A stretch of 64,000 bases of DNA from Adiantum capillus-veneris (GCA_014529385.2 CM043971.1:97990485-98054484); one strand, 5' to 3'. Positions 1 to 11,202 are shown, counted from the first letter of the stretch. Notes: generated by a model not told the origin, from the letters alone. Made by a program: numbers and translations.

Positions 1-51
1 CTCTTGCTCCATCTTTGTCTCCTTCTCCTTCGTGTATGTGTGTGTGTATGC

Positions 52-52
<1 letters not shown>

Positions 53-124
<72 letters not shown>
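53..124. repeat. (GA)n microsatellite inside the LTR of element A
   Basis: About 36 GA units, essentially uninterrupted. Homologous GA tracts sit at the same place in the LTRs of elements B and C, so the tract belongs to the LTR and is not a random microsatellite. Confidence 0.95.
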
Positions 125-125
<1 letters not shown>

Positions 126-274
126 ATATTACGGTGACATCAGTGGCGTCGAGGTGGTAGAGCACGATATTGGCGGCAGCTCCTTCTTCTTCATAGCACA
201 GGATCCTTCACAATGGAAGCATTGAGAGGTGAGTGACACACCATTGTCCTTTGAGCTTGCTAGGACTCTCTAGT

Positions 275-310
275 TGTGTGTTTGAAGCCTTTCAAGGCTT
301 CAAACACACA
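275..310 (+). other. Perfect hairpin in the U5 end of the element A LTR
   Basis: A 17-bp perfect inverted repeat (275-291 and 294-310) separated by the two bases TC. It lies about 50 bp before the primer-binding site. The B and C LTRs have a shorter equivalent at the same place (GAGCC, six bases, GGCTC). Confidence 0.85.
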
Positions 311-361
311 GTGCACAGGCAAGTTCCCAACCTTCAACACTTACGACAAAGCATATATTTT

Positions 362-379
362 TGGCGTCGTTGCCGGGGA
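362..379 (+). promoter_or_regulatory. Primer-binding site of element A (tRNA-Asp type)
   Basis: TGGCGTCGTTGCCGGGGA is complementary to the 3' end of plant tRNA-Asp(GTC) except for one mismatch (GTC for GCC). It would prime minus-strand DNA synthesis and fixes the LTR boundary just upstream. Confidence 0.85.
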
Positions 380-862
380 CAGCCCTGTATTAAGCTTGAG
401 GAGCACTCAATGCTACCTCTAGAAGCCTTTCTTCCATATGTTTTTCTGCTTTTTGTTGAGTTCTATTAATGAGCAGGTTTTTTGTTAATTAGTTGCAAGG
501 GGGTTTTCTGTTAAGTGGCTGCAATGGACAGATGAGTAGATGAGCGTGGGAGGTCAGTGTCCACGTGGCCATATTATCCTCAAGAAAAACTTTTTTTGAA
601 AAAAAACAAAATCAAAATTAAAAAAAACCGCTTGAGAATATTGAAACAAAAAAGAATTTCAAAAATTAAAATTTAAAAAATCTTATCCTAAAAGGAAGGG
701 ATCGGGATCGGGATTGTTTCCCCAAGCCCCGATCTCGAGCCCGAGCCCAAGCCTAGGCCCAGGCCTTAGTCCTATGATATATTGCTCACACTACCTTATA
801 TATAAAGACTAGGATCTCAAGTGAAGGGAGGGCATGTGGGACAAGCTCCTCAAGTCCTCCAC
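380..862 (+). other. 5' leader of element A, first half
   Basis: Non-coding leader between the primer-binding site and gag. It has A- and T-rich runs around 590-700, a C/G-rich stretch of repeated 'cccgagcccaagc' type around 715-770, and a TATA-like tatatataaag near 796. Element B interrupts it at 868; the leader resumes at 10915. I see no gene here. Confidence 0.6.
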
Positions 863-867
863 CATCC
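863..867. repeat. Target-site duplication CATCC, left of element B
   Basis: Matches CATCC at 10915-10919 exactly. Together they define element B as 868-10914. Confidence 0.9.
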
Positions 868-1086
868 TGTTAACCCTCATGGCTCACGGACACCCTATCA
901 CCTACGATGGACGTTGTAACCTACGGCGGACATTGTATTATTTATTTGGTAGAGTCAGGTATCGGGCTTGTCGGTGCAATAGGAAAAGGGTAAGAGTGAT
1001 CGCTGATGAGAGGCGCACTCTAACTGGAACATTCAAGGGATTAGTTGGCTAAGCATGGGCGCCCAAGTGTGAATGGGGCGAGCTCA

Positions 1087-1094
1087 TATAAAAG
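1087..1094 (+). promoter_or_regulatory. TATA box of the element B 5' LTR
   Basis: TATAAAAG in the context CTCATATAAAAGTCAAC, conserved in the other B LTR (10455-10462) and in the C LTR (60005-60012). Transcription would start about 30 bp downstream, placing the GA tract in the transcribed R/U5 region. Confidence 0.7.
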
Positions 1095-1200
1095 TCAACT
1101 AAACCTAAAATTCACGCATTCTCTCATTTGTGCAATAGAAGAGTGCTCTTGCTCCATCTCCATCTTCTTCTTCTTCATCTCCTTGTGTGTGTGAGTATGC

Positions 1201-1204
<4 letters not shown>

Positions 1205-1267
<63 letters not shown>
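1205..1267. repeat. (GA)n tract in the 5' LTR of element B
   Basis: About 31 GA units, located roughly 110 bp downstream of the TATA box. The reading frames across it (Arg-Glu or Ser-Leu runs) are artefacts of the repeat. Confidence 0.95.
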
Positions 1268-1269
<2 letters not shown>

Positions 1270-1512
1270 CGATCGAGCATTGCGACGATGGCACGGCAGC
1301 GGCGAAGCGGTTGAGCGTGGCGAAGCGGCGGCTCCTTCTTCTTCGCGGCGAGGAATCCTCCATGAAGCAAGCGTAGTGCGGTGAGTGACACACCATCGCC
1401 TTCTTTGAGCTTACTAGTTTAGGCTTGTTGTGTGCTTGGAGCCATTTGTGGCTCGCACGCGGTGTATCGGCAAGTTCCTTGCATTGACACGTGCGACATA
1501 TGCACACATTTT

Positions 1513-1530
1513 TGGCGCCGTTGCCGGGGA
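1513..1530 (+). promoter_or_regulatory. Primer-binding site of element B (tRNA-Asp)
   Basis: TGGCGCCGTTGCCGGGGA is a perfect complement of the 18 terminal bases of plant tRNA-Asp(GTC) including CCA. Confidence 0.92.
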
Positions 1531-2325
1531 ATGCGGTGCATTAAGCTCGAGTAGCACTCTGTGCTTCTCCGTGGTGCAATTTCAATTATAGGAAAGGTAG
1601 GGAAGGAGTGTGTGTGTGTTGAGAAGAGGGATTTGGTGTTATACTGTGTGTTTTTTTAATTAATGGAGTTTTCAAAGGTACTGTGTTTATTCTCTGTGTA
1701 TTAAGTTTTTTAGTTTTCTTTGTTAATGGAGATTTCAAAGGTACTGTGTCTATTCTCTGTGTATTAAGGTAGTTAGTTTTCTGTGTACAGTAAGTAAGAA
1801 GTAGATCTAAGAGAGCTAATAGAGTGTGTTAGTGTGTAACACTAGGTGTATTAGTTAGAAGTAGGTAGATAGAGTGTGTGTGTGCTCTCGCGTAGGCCGC
1901 GTCGACCTTATCCTTTATAAAATATTTTTTTTTTAAAAGTTATTTTTTTAAAAAAAATAAAATAAAATTTTAAAGGTGGGACTTGGATTGGGAATATCTC
2001 CTAGACCCAAGCCCAAGCTCACACTCAAGCCTAGGCCTCAGTCGCCTTTAAAAATAAAAATAAAAATAAAAAACGAATTTTAGCTTCACACGTAGCTAAA
2101 GATCGATGTTTTGAGGACCAACGGAACTTCAGATGCCCGAAAATTGTGTTGTATAGCACACAGCGACCCTCTAAGTGATACGCTCATTTCCAGCTATAAC
2201 ACACTTTAATCAAAAAAATCAAACATTAAAAAACATAAAAAACACGAGTGAAAACGGACGCTTAAAAAAGGTAAGCGGTTAACCTTCGAAGTTATTCGCC
2301 GAAGCTTGTAGGGTGCCAAAGGCAC
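1531..2325 (+). other. 5' leader of element B
   Basis: Non-coding leader between the primer-binding site and gag. It holds short imperfect repeats around 'tttcaaaggtactgtgt' (about 1668 and 1732), A/T-homopolymer stretches near 1920-1970 and 2045-2075, and a CT/CC-rich segment. Element C has a closely similar leader (60411-61167). Confidence 0.7.
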
Positions 2326-5300
2326 ATGCATCTGCGCTCTGGTCATGTGCTAGAGACGGAGCACCTAGAGAGAATTTCGACTTACACGAGTTCTCAATAT
2401 CCACCTACTTTAGGTTCTGGACCCTCGGCGGGGACCCAAGGTAGTACAAACCAAGACCCGAACATAGCGGCTAGTGACTCTTCCTCTGACTACGACGTCA
2501 TGGAGGGTTTCCCAATGCCTAATCCCGATAGCTCGAGCCAAGACATGCATGCCATGGGTCCTCGGTCTGGGCCGAGCGTGCTTAGCCGCCTAAAGGAAAC
2601 CTTTAGTAGAGCCACTCGCTTCGAACATGGAGCTAATGATGTAAATGAGAGGGGTGGGGAAGTAAATTCTCCATTTGTGACAAACGTAGACCCTATACCG
2701 TTAGAGAATGTGCACGTGAATACTTCATTCACTGCACCTCCTGACTCTTCAGAGTTATTCCCCTCCGAGGTCATATTACCCGATGGTAGAAGCCTTGCTG
2801 AAGTGCAAGAGGTTGAGCGATATATCCTTGCAGCGAGGGAAAAGGAAGTCGAGAGCTTACGCAAGGCGGAGCAACGAAGAGATTTAAAAGCGAAAGCTCC
2901 TATGTCAATATCCTTGCTAAGAGAGCAAGTGCTCCTGATTTAGCAACGCTAAGGGCCAACCCCTAGAAAGCAACATTGCATCTAGCTCAAAGGACACCCC
3001 TATCACCTCAATCCTAGATGGAGTGTTCTTAAATGAGAACTGGGAGTACGAATTACAAACAGAGACTCTGATCGATCTATACACAGGTCACACCTATCAT
3101 GTGGGTTGGTTAGATGTCCTACAATCCACAATGGGTGCTACTAGTGTAGAGGATCAACAACAAAGAGTTTGTGAGGTCATCCATAGGGTCATTGAGTTAG
3201 AGAGACAGAACAAGGGGATCAACATGCCTTCAACGGGTCTCATGAGATTCTTGGATACAGGGAAGGCTAAACAAACAACCTTATCACAAATGGAGACTCC
3301 CTCGGTAAGTCCGATGGATCCCCCATATGTTGTTTCTGCAGGGGTCTCAGTGCAATCTGAGCCCACAAGTGATAGCTTCACCTTTCCAAGTCTAGCTCAT
3401 CTTTTCCTTGATGACACCACGGCTACCATGCCTATCCCAATGATGGGCATGCCGAGAAACACGCCATGGACCTCATTTGTTAGTAAAGCACCACTACATG
3501 GTAGCTCAATGCCTGCAACAATACCTACAAGTGTGTGCCAATCGTATGCACCTATGGGTCATCACACTCATGTACTCCCTACCCCTCCCATTGTTTCAAC
3601 TATTTATGCTCCACAACCACAATACACATGTTCTTATTTCCATGGGACTATACCGGCTAGCATTAGCATGTCACATCCGACGTCTGCTATGCCTAGGGCC
3701 ACCCATATGAACTATGGACCACCACATGGCACAACATCATACCCAACGTGGAACCCAAGGGCTTCCTATGTGCCAAGCCCAATGCCAATACCTACTCCAC
3801 ATGTAGTCTCTAGAGCGCCATCACCCACGGTGCCTGCTCATTAGGTGACTTGGCAACATTTTCTCGAGCTATAGGTCGATCTATTGCTGAGAATATGCGT
3901 AACACGTCTGATAGAGAGCCTAGAAGTAAGGCAGTACAAATAGCCAAGCTCACACAAAAATTTAGTGGACACAGGGATGTGAGAAAGCATATCGAAGTGT
4001 TTGAACAAATATGCGATCTCTAGGAGAACACAATGACCTACATAAGAGCAATGCTTTAAGCCTAACCTTAAGTAGGAAGGCAAGGGATTGGTATAGACCC
4101 CTAAGGGTGGAAGAAAAAACGATTTACCCTACTCTTACGAGACTGTTCTTCAAAGAATACATACGAGAGGGAGTACTTTGGGGTGTAGCCTCTCAGCTCC
4201 AGAAAGCCCAACGAGAGGAAGGAGAGTCAGTTAGAGACTTTATTAGTCGCTTGAAGCATTTGAATTCTCGTTGTAATCCAAATGAACGCTTCAACAATAA
4301 CCAATTGCTCGATAGATTCATTCGGGGATTATGACATGAGGATATCTACAATGGCCTAGTCATTAGAGGTATCACCACTTGGGAAGCAGTCACCACCAAT
4401 GCGATCCAATTGGAGGATAATTTAATGATTCAAGGAGAAAGAGTGTCTGTTGAGCCTAAATCTATTAGCTCGCAAGCATCAGGGCATCAGCCAATGACCC
4501 TAAAGCCTATTGCTAAAGAGCGAAAGATATCTGAGATGATTTTAGCAGATCTCACCAAGGCTATTCAAGAGATTCTTAGAGACAATCGTGCTCCGCAAAA
4601 CAATCATATGTATCCAAGAAGGGAGCAACAATGGTGCTCACTATGCTATGGACCGCATAGTACCAGTGAATGCCCTACTTTTAGAGTAAAGTTCAATGGG
4701 AACTGCAATGCATGTGGGAGGTATGGTCATCAAGCTAAGGATTGCATAGTATTTAAGCGTGCGATGGCCAATAGACCAACCTTAGCATGGACAGACACAC
4801 CTCGAGTGCCTGCATTGATGCCGGCCCCACCTCTTGAACAAACATCACAACATATGGTCCCTAGGGCCCAAAATTTTGTTCAAACAACACCCTTACCACC
4901 TCCAGTGCTAGGACCGCAACCACCACATCCGAGAATCACTTCTGTGAATCAAGTGGGTTGTGAGTCATCTATTGCTTTTTTGGAAGGCTGTGAGGAAGAT
5001 ATAGATCCTAATATTGCCTATGGGATGGATGTGCTTGAAGACAGTCCACAATACTACATGGAGGACTATTGGGGACAAGTCAAACCTGTCTATCAAGTAG
5101 CTGCTCTTGCTGCAAGAGGCCAAAATATCAATTACAGTGCTAAGAGACCACCTCTTCAATGCTATGAGTGTGGAGGTCCACATCGTGTAGCCGAGTGTCC
5201 TATTAGGCTACAAAAGAACGCCACACTAATGCAAACCAATCAAGCAAGCACGTTTACAATGCCGATACTCATGTGTAATTGATGTGGCATGGATCATTTG

Positions 5301-5726
5301 ATTGCCCAATGTCCAAATAATCCAAATGCACCGAAGATCATACCATTAAACTTGATTGAAGTTATCGAGGAGCCATCACAAAGTACACCTGTGGTACCAG
5401 TAAACGTACTCACACGATCGATGCTCCAAAAACAAAATTATATTCTTGAGGAAAGAGACACGACATCAATTGCCCAATCTCAGAAAAAGAAGAAAACACG
5501 AAGAAAGAGATCGCAAAAAGGAGCGAAGTCAGACCCTAGTTCAAAGACCAACATAGGGACTGGTGACGACCCCTTATATATGAATGACACTAAAGAGGAT
5601 TTTGATTCAGGAGAAACCATGGAGACCAAAACGACCACTAAGATAGAAACCAACAAGGAAGATCTTCATGAGCCACAATGGCCAAGACCCAAGAAGAAGA
5701 TAGGAACTTATCCAAACCCTACATAG
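2326..5726 (+). pseudogene. gag: Gag of element B, broken by frameshifts and stops
   Basis: Starts at ATG 2326 (MHLRSGHVLE), the same start as in A (11203) and C (61168). The N-terminal region ends at a frameshift near 2930, where two bases are missing relative to C. It resumes at 3023-3844 with a Pro/Met/Thr-rich segment and, after another frame change, the capsid region (about 3940-4334, with KARDWYRPL and REGESVRDFISRLKHLN). A further stop follows near 4333. The 4410-5282 frame holds three zinc knuckles: CSLCYGPHSTSEC, CNACGRYGHQAKDC and CYECGGPHRVAEC. A TGA at 5281-5283 interrupts a fourth knuckle (CGMDHLIAQC). A basic segment follows (KKKKTRRKRSQKGAKSD, about 5484-5535). Comparison with A and C shows the original frame was continuous. 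Confidence 0.88.
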
Positions 5727-5756
5727 GAGATTGAGCGAGTCAAGCAATTAAGGAGT

Positions 5757-6167
5757 TTGATAGAAGATACCCAAAGGGATGTAGAACCAGCACCTAGGAA
5801 GATCCAGATTACAAACACCGTGTTCCCTACGCAACAACAACCTCACCAAGTCCATAGACCCTTAGCCATACCTAGTGTCATCCAAGAAGAAAGTGACTTA
5901 AAGTCATGGGAAAGTGGGCGTACTCACTTCTTGATGGAAAGAATTTTTACAGAGGGACTACATGACCCTATCAAAGAAATGGAGATCCCATCTTCCCCAT
6001 GTCAAGGGACTGAAGTCCAAAAGGTGCCGTTAAACATTGCCAAATTGATGGATTTCATGTCTTTAGAAGTTAGAACCACCATCATGTCCAAACTATATAA
6101 AGACCCTGAGCTAGTCTCAACTCTTCGAGCCTTCCTCAATGGAGAACTGAAATGTGGGCTACCATAA
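5757..6167 (+). pseudogene. Gag-protease linker of element B
   Basis: A 136-codon open segment, in the gag-pol series after a TAG at 5724-5726. It carries the conserved linker that precedes the protease (PLNIAKLMDFMSLEVRTTI, then a FLNGELK segment). Its last ~155 bp are also the start of the tandemly duplicated unit. It ends at a TAA (CCA-TAA) where the second copy reads CCA-CAA, a C-to-T stop. Confidence 0.7.
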
Positions 6168-7905
6168 TTTGCACAAATGGATGGAGCGGGGGAGATGCCA
6201 ATAGAGGAGGAATACATAGATCCACAACCCAACCTAGATGAGAACCTTGCTATAGAAATACCTGTTAATAAGTTGGGACAATACTTTGAGGGTGATGAAT
6301 CCAATGCGACCATACCAATCACTACTAAGGGATTAACTGTGAAGGGAATCCTTGATGGTGGCACTGGGGTTAGCATTGTGACTAAAAATTGCTCGGAAAC
6401 TATGGAAAGACCTCACCTTGCGACCACAATTATAGTAGTGAAGATGGCCAATGGGTCTATTGTTAAACCTATTGGGATGCTAGAAGATCTCAAGATCAAG
6501 GTCTTTGGACATAAAATAAGGATTACCTTCATTGTTATGGATTTCTCCAAACACACTATGGCATCGAAGATGATCTTAGGACGTCCTTTCATGAGGGAAG
6601 CAAAAATGGTGCATGACTGGTCTAAAAACCATGTCTACTTGCAGTTCCAAGATTCTGTCATTCGAGTGGATCTTGTGACGGGTCGAGCACATCCTCTAGG
6701 AAACAGGTTTATAATGGATCATAGATCTGACACCACAGTTCACTCGGCCCCATTGCAGTATTGTTACACGTGTAAAGAGGACCTGATGTTGGGGAAGATT
6801 CTCCTTATATGGATGTACTACCTGGGATGACTGGATCGGACAATGTGGATTGGGTCCACCTAGCAGCAACCATAGACACTTGGGGAAATAGGGGGGCGAC
6901 CTGGGTAACACCTGAGGGGGATGAAATACCACCACTTGTACCCTTAAATATGCTAGAAGAAATCCAAAAGGTGCCGTTAAACATTGCCAAATTGATGTAT
7001 TTCATGTCTTCAGAAGTTAGAACCACCATCATGTCCAAACTATATAAAGACACCGAGCTAGTCTCAGCTCTTCGAGCCTTCCTCAATGGAGAACTGAAGT
7101 TTGGGCTACCACAATTTTCACAGATGGATGGAGCTGGGGAGATGCCAATAGAAGAGGATTACATAGATCCACAACCCAACCTAGATGAGAACCTTGTTAT
7201 AGAAATACCTGTTAACAAGTTGGGACAATACTTTGAGGGTGATGAATCCAATGTGACCATACCAATCACTACTAAGGGATTAACTGTGAAGGGAATCCTT
7301 GATGGTGGCGCTGGGGTTAGCATTGTGACTAAAAATTGCTGGGAAACTATGGGAAGACCTCACCTTGTGACCTCAACCATAGTAGTGAAGATGGCCAATG
7401 GGTCTATTGTTAAACCTATTGGGATGCTAGAAGATCTCAAGATCAATGTCTTTGGACATAAAATAAGAATTACCTTTAATGTTATGGATTTCTCCAAACA
7501 CACTATGGCATCGGAGATGATCTTAGGACGTCCTTTCATGAGGGAAGCAAAAATGGTGCATGACTGGTCTAAGAACCATGTCTACCTGCAGTTCCAAGAT
7601 TCTGTCATTCGAGTGGATCTTGTTACTGGTCGAGCACATCCCCTAGGAAACATGTTTATAATTGATCATAGATCTGACACCACAATTCACTCGGCCCCAT
7701 TGCAGTATTGTTACACGTGTAAAGCGTACACTGATGTTGGGGAAGATTCTCCTTATATGGATGTACTACCTGGGATGACTGTGTCGGACAATGTGGATTG
7801 GGTCTACCTAGCATCAACCATAGACACTTGGGGAAATAGGGGGACAACCTGGGTAACACCTGAGGGGGATGAAATTCCCGTACCCTTAAATATGCTACAA
7901 GCAAT
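6013..7905 (+). repeat. 947-bp tandem duplication of the protease region in element B
   Basis: Two direct, adjacent copies, about 6013-6959 and 6960-7905, with a period of 947 bp measured between equivalent GTGCCGTTAAAC sites at 6024 and 6971. The copies differ at scattered single bases and small indels. Elements A and C give no sign of a second copy, so the duplication arose in the B lineage. Confidence 0.9.
6177..6830 (+). pseudogene. Retropepsin-like protease, first copy (element B)
   Basis: A 217-codon frame with a retropepsin-type active site ILDGGTGVSIV (Asp-Gly-Gly-Thr in place of the usual Asp-Thr/Ser-Gly-Ala) and the downstream ILGRPF motif that forms the second half of the fold, followed by MVHDWSKNHV. 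It would process Gag. A frame change at the end (CKEDLMLGKILLIWMYYLG) comes from loss of a few bases relative to copy two, which reads CKAYTDVGEDSPYMDVLPG. A stop upstream separates it from gag. Compared with the second copy it has more private changes, such as NCSETMER for NCWETMGR. Confidence 0.75.
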
Positions 7906-8005
7906 GTATATAGCTTTTGACAAGACTCATCCTAATATAACGAAGAAAACATACAAGTGGGTCCCTAAATCTTCTTTAGCGACTATGGTTGATGCTAAAA
8001 AATAG
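6809..8005 (+). CDS. Retropepsin-like protease, second copy plus C-terminal extension (element B)
   Basis: A 398-codon open frame. It starts in the tail of the first duplicate, repeats the linker (about residues 50-90), and then carries the protease: ILDGGAGVSIV near residue 165 (Asp-Gly-Gly-Ala), MANGSIVKPIG, and ILGRPFMREA near residue 230. The last ~90 residues lead into a basic end (SLATMVDAKK). In autonomous relatives this would continue to reverse transcriptase; here it ends at a TAG. The copy is uninterrupted, so it could still be folded, but upstream Gag is broken and there is no obvious way to translate it from the normal Gag start. Confidence 0.72.
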   Translation: MDVLPGMTGSDNVDWVHLAATIDTWGNRGATWVTPEGDEIPPLVPLNMLEEIQKVPLNIAKLMYFMSSEVRTTIMSKLYKDTELVSALRAFLNGELKFGLPQFSQMDGAGEMPIEEDYIDPQPNLDENLVIEIPVNKLGQYFEGDESNVTIPITTKGLTVKGILDGGAGVSIVTKNCWETMGRPHLVTSTIVVKMANGSIVKPIGMLEDLKINVFGHKIRITFNVMDFSKHTMASEMILGRPFMREAKMVHDWSKNHVYLQFQDSVIRVDLVTGRAHPLGNMFIIDHRSDTTIHSAPLQYCYTCKAYTDVGEDSPYMDVLPGMTVSDNVDWVYLASTIDTWGNRGTTWVTPEGDEIPVPLNMLQAMYIAFDKTHPNITKKTYKWVPKSSLATMVDAKK

Positions 8006-8053
8006 AAGCCTTGTAAGAAACGTACCACTCGCTCCAAGAAATGTAAAGAACCG

Positions 8054-8518
8054 TTGCGTTGGATTCCTAAACGACTATTGGAAGCCCAAGGCTACAATCA
8101 AGGAAATGATGAAATCTGTGTGCCAAAATGTAGATTGTGTTCTTACTTGTCACTTGACCCATGTGAGCCCAATCTCGTAGCTCCAAAACGAATTGATGAT
8201 CCCGGAAAGAAAAAAATCACGGAATGCTACACACTTGCTCCAGAGCTAGTTTGGGTACCGAAGAAAGAACGATTTGTTCCACCTAGTTCAGGAAGGGGGG
8301 AGTCCCATGAAGATTCTAGCTCCTCATGTAATGCATCCATAGAGGTAAAAGCTTCTCCACAGTCTCCACCTACAATAGTGGACCTCCATAAAGTTACAAA
8401 GGAATCCACACCTCCCAGTGTTCAAGAATCACCTAATGAACCAGTTCAAGTTAGATCTTGGGAGATTACCTTACTACCCTTGCAACTCGATGAGGCACCT
8501 AAGGTAAGAGAAAACTAA
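8054..8518 (+). CDS. Uncharacterised C-terminal open frame of element B
   Basis: A 154-codon frame, in the same direction, after the protease stop. It has a Cys-rich start (CVPKCRLCSYLSLDPC) and a Ser/Pro-rich remainder. It shows no RT, RNase H or integrase motif. It may be the degenerate continuation of the gag-protease polyprotein (the intervening ~50 bases read KCKEPLRWIPKRLLEAQ). I do not recognise a domain. Confidence 0.45.
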   Translation: MRWIPKRLLEAQGYNQGNDEICVPKCRLCSYLSLDPCEPNLVAPKRIDDPGKKKITECYTLAPELVWVPKKERFVPPSSGRGESHEDSSSSCNASIEVKASPQSPPTIVDLHKVTKESTPPSVQESPNEPVQVRSWEITLLPLQLDEAPKVREN

Positions 8519-10224
8519 TGGCAAAAATCCTCACCTATTACCAACTGGAACAATTGGTTTCAAAGGGTGACCACATTTCAAACGGTATGACCTACTCAAG
8601 GAAGGGGGGAGTGTTTGCTGACAGTCATCATTCACTGACTTCCCTCTCAACCTTCCTCCCTGACCTCTTAATTTCCCAATCTTAGGGAATGTATATATAA
8701 AGACTTATACTCACAAAAAACAAAAATAATAAAGAGCAAGAGCAATTAGCAAAACGAGTATGCACAATAAAAGTCAAAACATTGACCTAGACCTACACAT
8801 TTACATCCGTTACACTGAAACAGAAACCTATGTCATCAAACACCTTTGATACTCAGCACTCAAGTGATGGAGGGTAGGTAAGATTAGTACGATAGGAGTG
8901 TTTCTGTTTTAGAGTTGAGTGATTACCAAAGTTCTTTTTTCCCACTGATGTGCCTCCTAGAGGTATTCTTGTGTTTCATAGTGTGTACAAGAACATGTTG
9001 CTGTGGTTAGGATTTGGACCTTCATGGAATCTTTCTCTCATCCACTTTACAAATCAAGCGCGACCATCAACACAAACAGGTGTTTCTTGTCCATTAGCAT
9101 TGCCCCTTATCTTTTTTCATCCATGTTTGTTTGCTTTAATTGTGATTGGTAGCATAATATTCAGTGCATTTGCTTAGTATCAAACATTAAATTCAATGTC
9201 ATTTTTTGTCATAATCACTTGTCTAGGTTTAAACATGAAGCAAGTCCGACTAAGCTAGTTTGACCAAGTTAGGTGTTAGAGAACTTCTCTTAATACCATG
9301 GGGAATGCCTTCCTAATAATTAATGGTTACTTAGGTTCTTAATCCGATTTAGGCAGCATTGTGTGAAATGTACTAGGGCTTTCTAATGGGCTTAGTCCCT
9401 ATTGACCTTTAGCTTAAGTATTATAAAGGGAGTTTACTAGTGTGATGAGCCTGGGGAGGTGTAACAGTGTTATATGACTCCCCAAAGTTACAAAATTAAA
9501 ATGCTGAAAATGAACAAACAAAAAATCAAAGTGCCACAATGTAAAATCTTAAGCTAGAAGAGAAATCTCAGCTTGATTGGGTACTTCACTCACATGTGTC
9601 GCCTATGGTACTAGAGCCCTACAGGTTCCCAGTGTGGGCGCTTTTCCTTGAAAAGCAAAAAACCCAAGGCATACAAAATAAGCACACACATCAAAATTGA
9701 ATCACTGTGAAAAGACTTTGGGGGGTCAAAGAAAAGGTAATTAGTCAGGCGATAATTTCATGAGAAATTCCTTTTATCGTAGCTTAACTACAAGGTCTTC
9801 TAGGTATAGCCTCTAGTCAATCCTCGAACATGAAATACTTGGCTCTCGCGATTAAACAACTTAATTGACCAGAGAAAATTAAGAAGCTTACCCATGGTAT
9901 TAATAGTCGATCTCTAGTGCCTTTCGATCGTTAAATTAGCGACCCCAGACTTGTTTAATTTTTTACCTTTACATCTGTTTATGCATTTGATTATATTGCA
10001 CTTTAATGTTTATTGCTGACAAATTGTTTAAAATTCTGTTACCAATCAATTTGTCTGCCTAAAACTGCATATGCTTTTTAATCGCTTATGAGAATGCAAT
10101 TACTGTGCCAATGTTGTTTGATTTTGCAGTGACTGAAGAAGGCTAAGGACATTCATCTCAAATGCTCTTCCACCTCGATGAACAAGCTTCAACTCAATAG
10201 CTTCCGAGGACAGAATCTACATGA
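8519..10224 (+). other. 3' non-coding region of element B, where pol would be expected
   Basis: About 1.7 kb without a supported gene. It starts with a purine-rich AAGGAAGGGGGGA (about 8598-8610) followed by TGTTTGCTGACAG and, 80 bp later, a TATA-like tatatataaag (8692-8702). This resembles the junction of a polypurine tract with an LTR, but no second copy exists in the window. The remainder is AT-rich with no motif I recognise; the short open frame at 8950-9177 has no support. Confidence 0.5.
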
Positions 10225-10236
10225 GGAAGGGGGGCA
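10225..10236 (+). promoter_or_regulatory. Polypurine tract of element B
   Basis: GAGGAAGGGGGGCA directly abuts the TG of the 3' LTR, as expected for the plus-strand primer. Confidence 0.8.
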
Positions 10237-10914
<678 letters not shown>

Positions 10915-10919
10915 CATCC
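10915..10919. repeat. Target-site duplication CATCC, right of element B
   Basis: Exact match to 863-867. Element A sequence resumes here. Confidence 0.9.
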
Positions 10920-11202
10920 CCTTCACACTCACCCTTTGGACTAACTAATTCTAGCCCTCTTCCCACCTAGAAAAATACTAGTTTTAGACTTTCGAGGGTT
11001 GTATGTAACCGAATTAGGGGCTGTAAAGAACGGCTTGTCCCTCTAGCCAAGACGCTTGTTTTGAGCTATCGCACACCATATTCCGTGGTTGGGTTAAAAA
11101 AAGGAACAAAAAATACAAAAAAAAGTTAGGTTGTAATCACATAAAAACTAGGTGAGCGGCCTTCATAGGCACTCACCAACACCTCTAGAGTGTTAAGGTC
11201 AC
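10920..11202 (+). other. 5' leader of element A, second half
   Basis: Non-coding. The last ~60 bases correspond to the leaders of B and C just before gag ('agtgttaaggtcacatgcac' against 'agggtgccaaaggcacatgc'). No gene. Confidence 0.65.

Larger units (their letters stand above)
1..353 (+). mobile_element. Gypsy element A, 3' part of its 5' LTR (truncated by window start)
   Basis: This is the downstream part of an LTR. It has the same order of landmarks as the complete LTRs at 868 and 59806: a CT-rich stretch, a TG run, a long (GA)n tract, a segment around gtgagtgacacaccat, a hairpin, and then a primer-binding site. It is clearly diverged from those LTRs, so A is a different subfamily or an older copy. 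The exact LTR end is uncertain by a few bases; CA at 352-353 is the likely terminus. The rest of A continues at 10915, 13994, 39391 and 59143. Confidence 0.75.
868..1508 (+). repeat. 5' LTR of element B
   Basis: 641 bp, begins TGTTAACCC and ends CACACA immediately before the primer-binding site. It contains a TATA box at 1087-1094 and a (GA)n tract. The 3' copy at 10237 is 678 bp; most of the length difference is the longer GA tract there. Confidence 0.92.

Noticed and set aside
1095-1507. Open frames of Ser-Leu and Arg-Glu repeats over the GA tracts (also at 10452-10913 and 60023-60417)
   Set aside because: They are read through LTR microsatellites on both strands and have no coding support.
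8950-9177. Possible small membrane protein in element B
   Set aside because: A 75-codon frame with no homologue in A or C and no conserved context.
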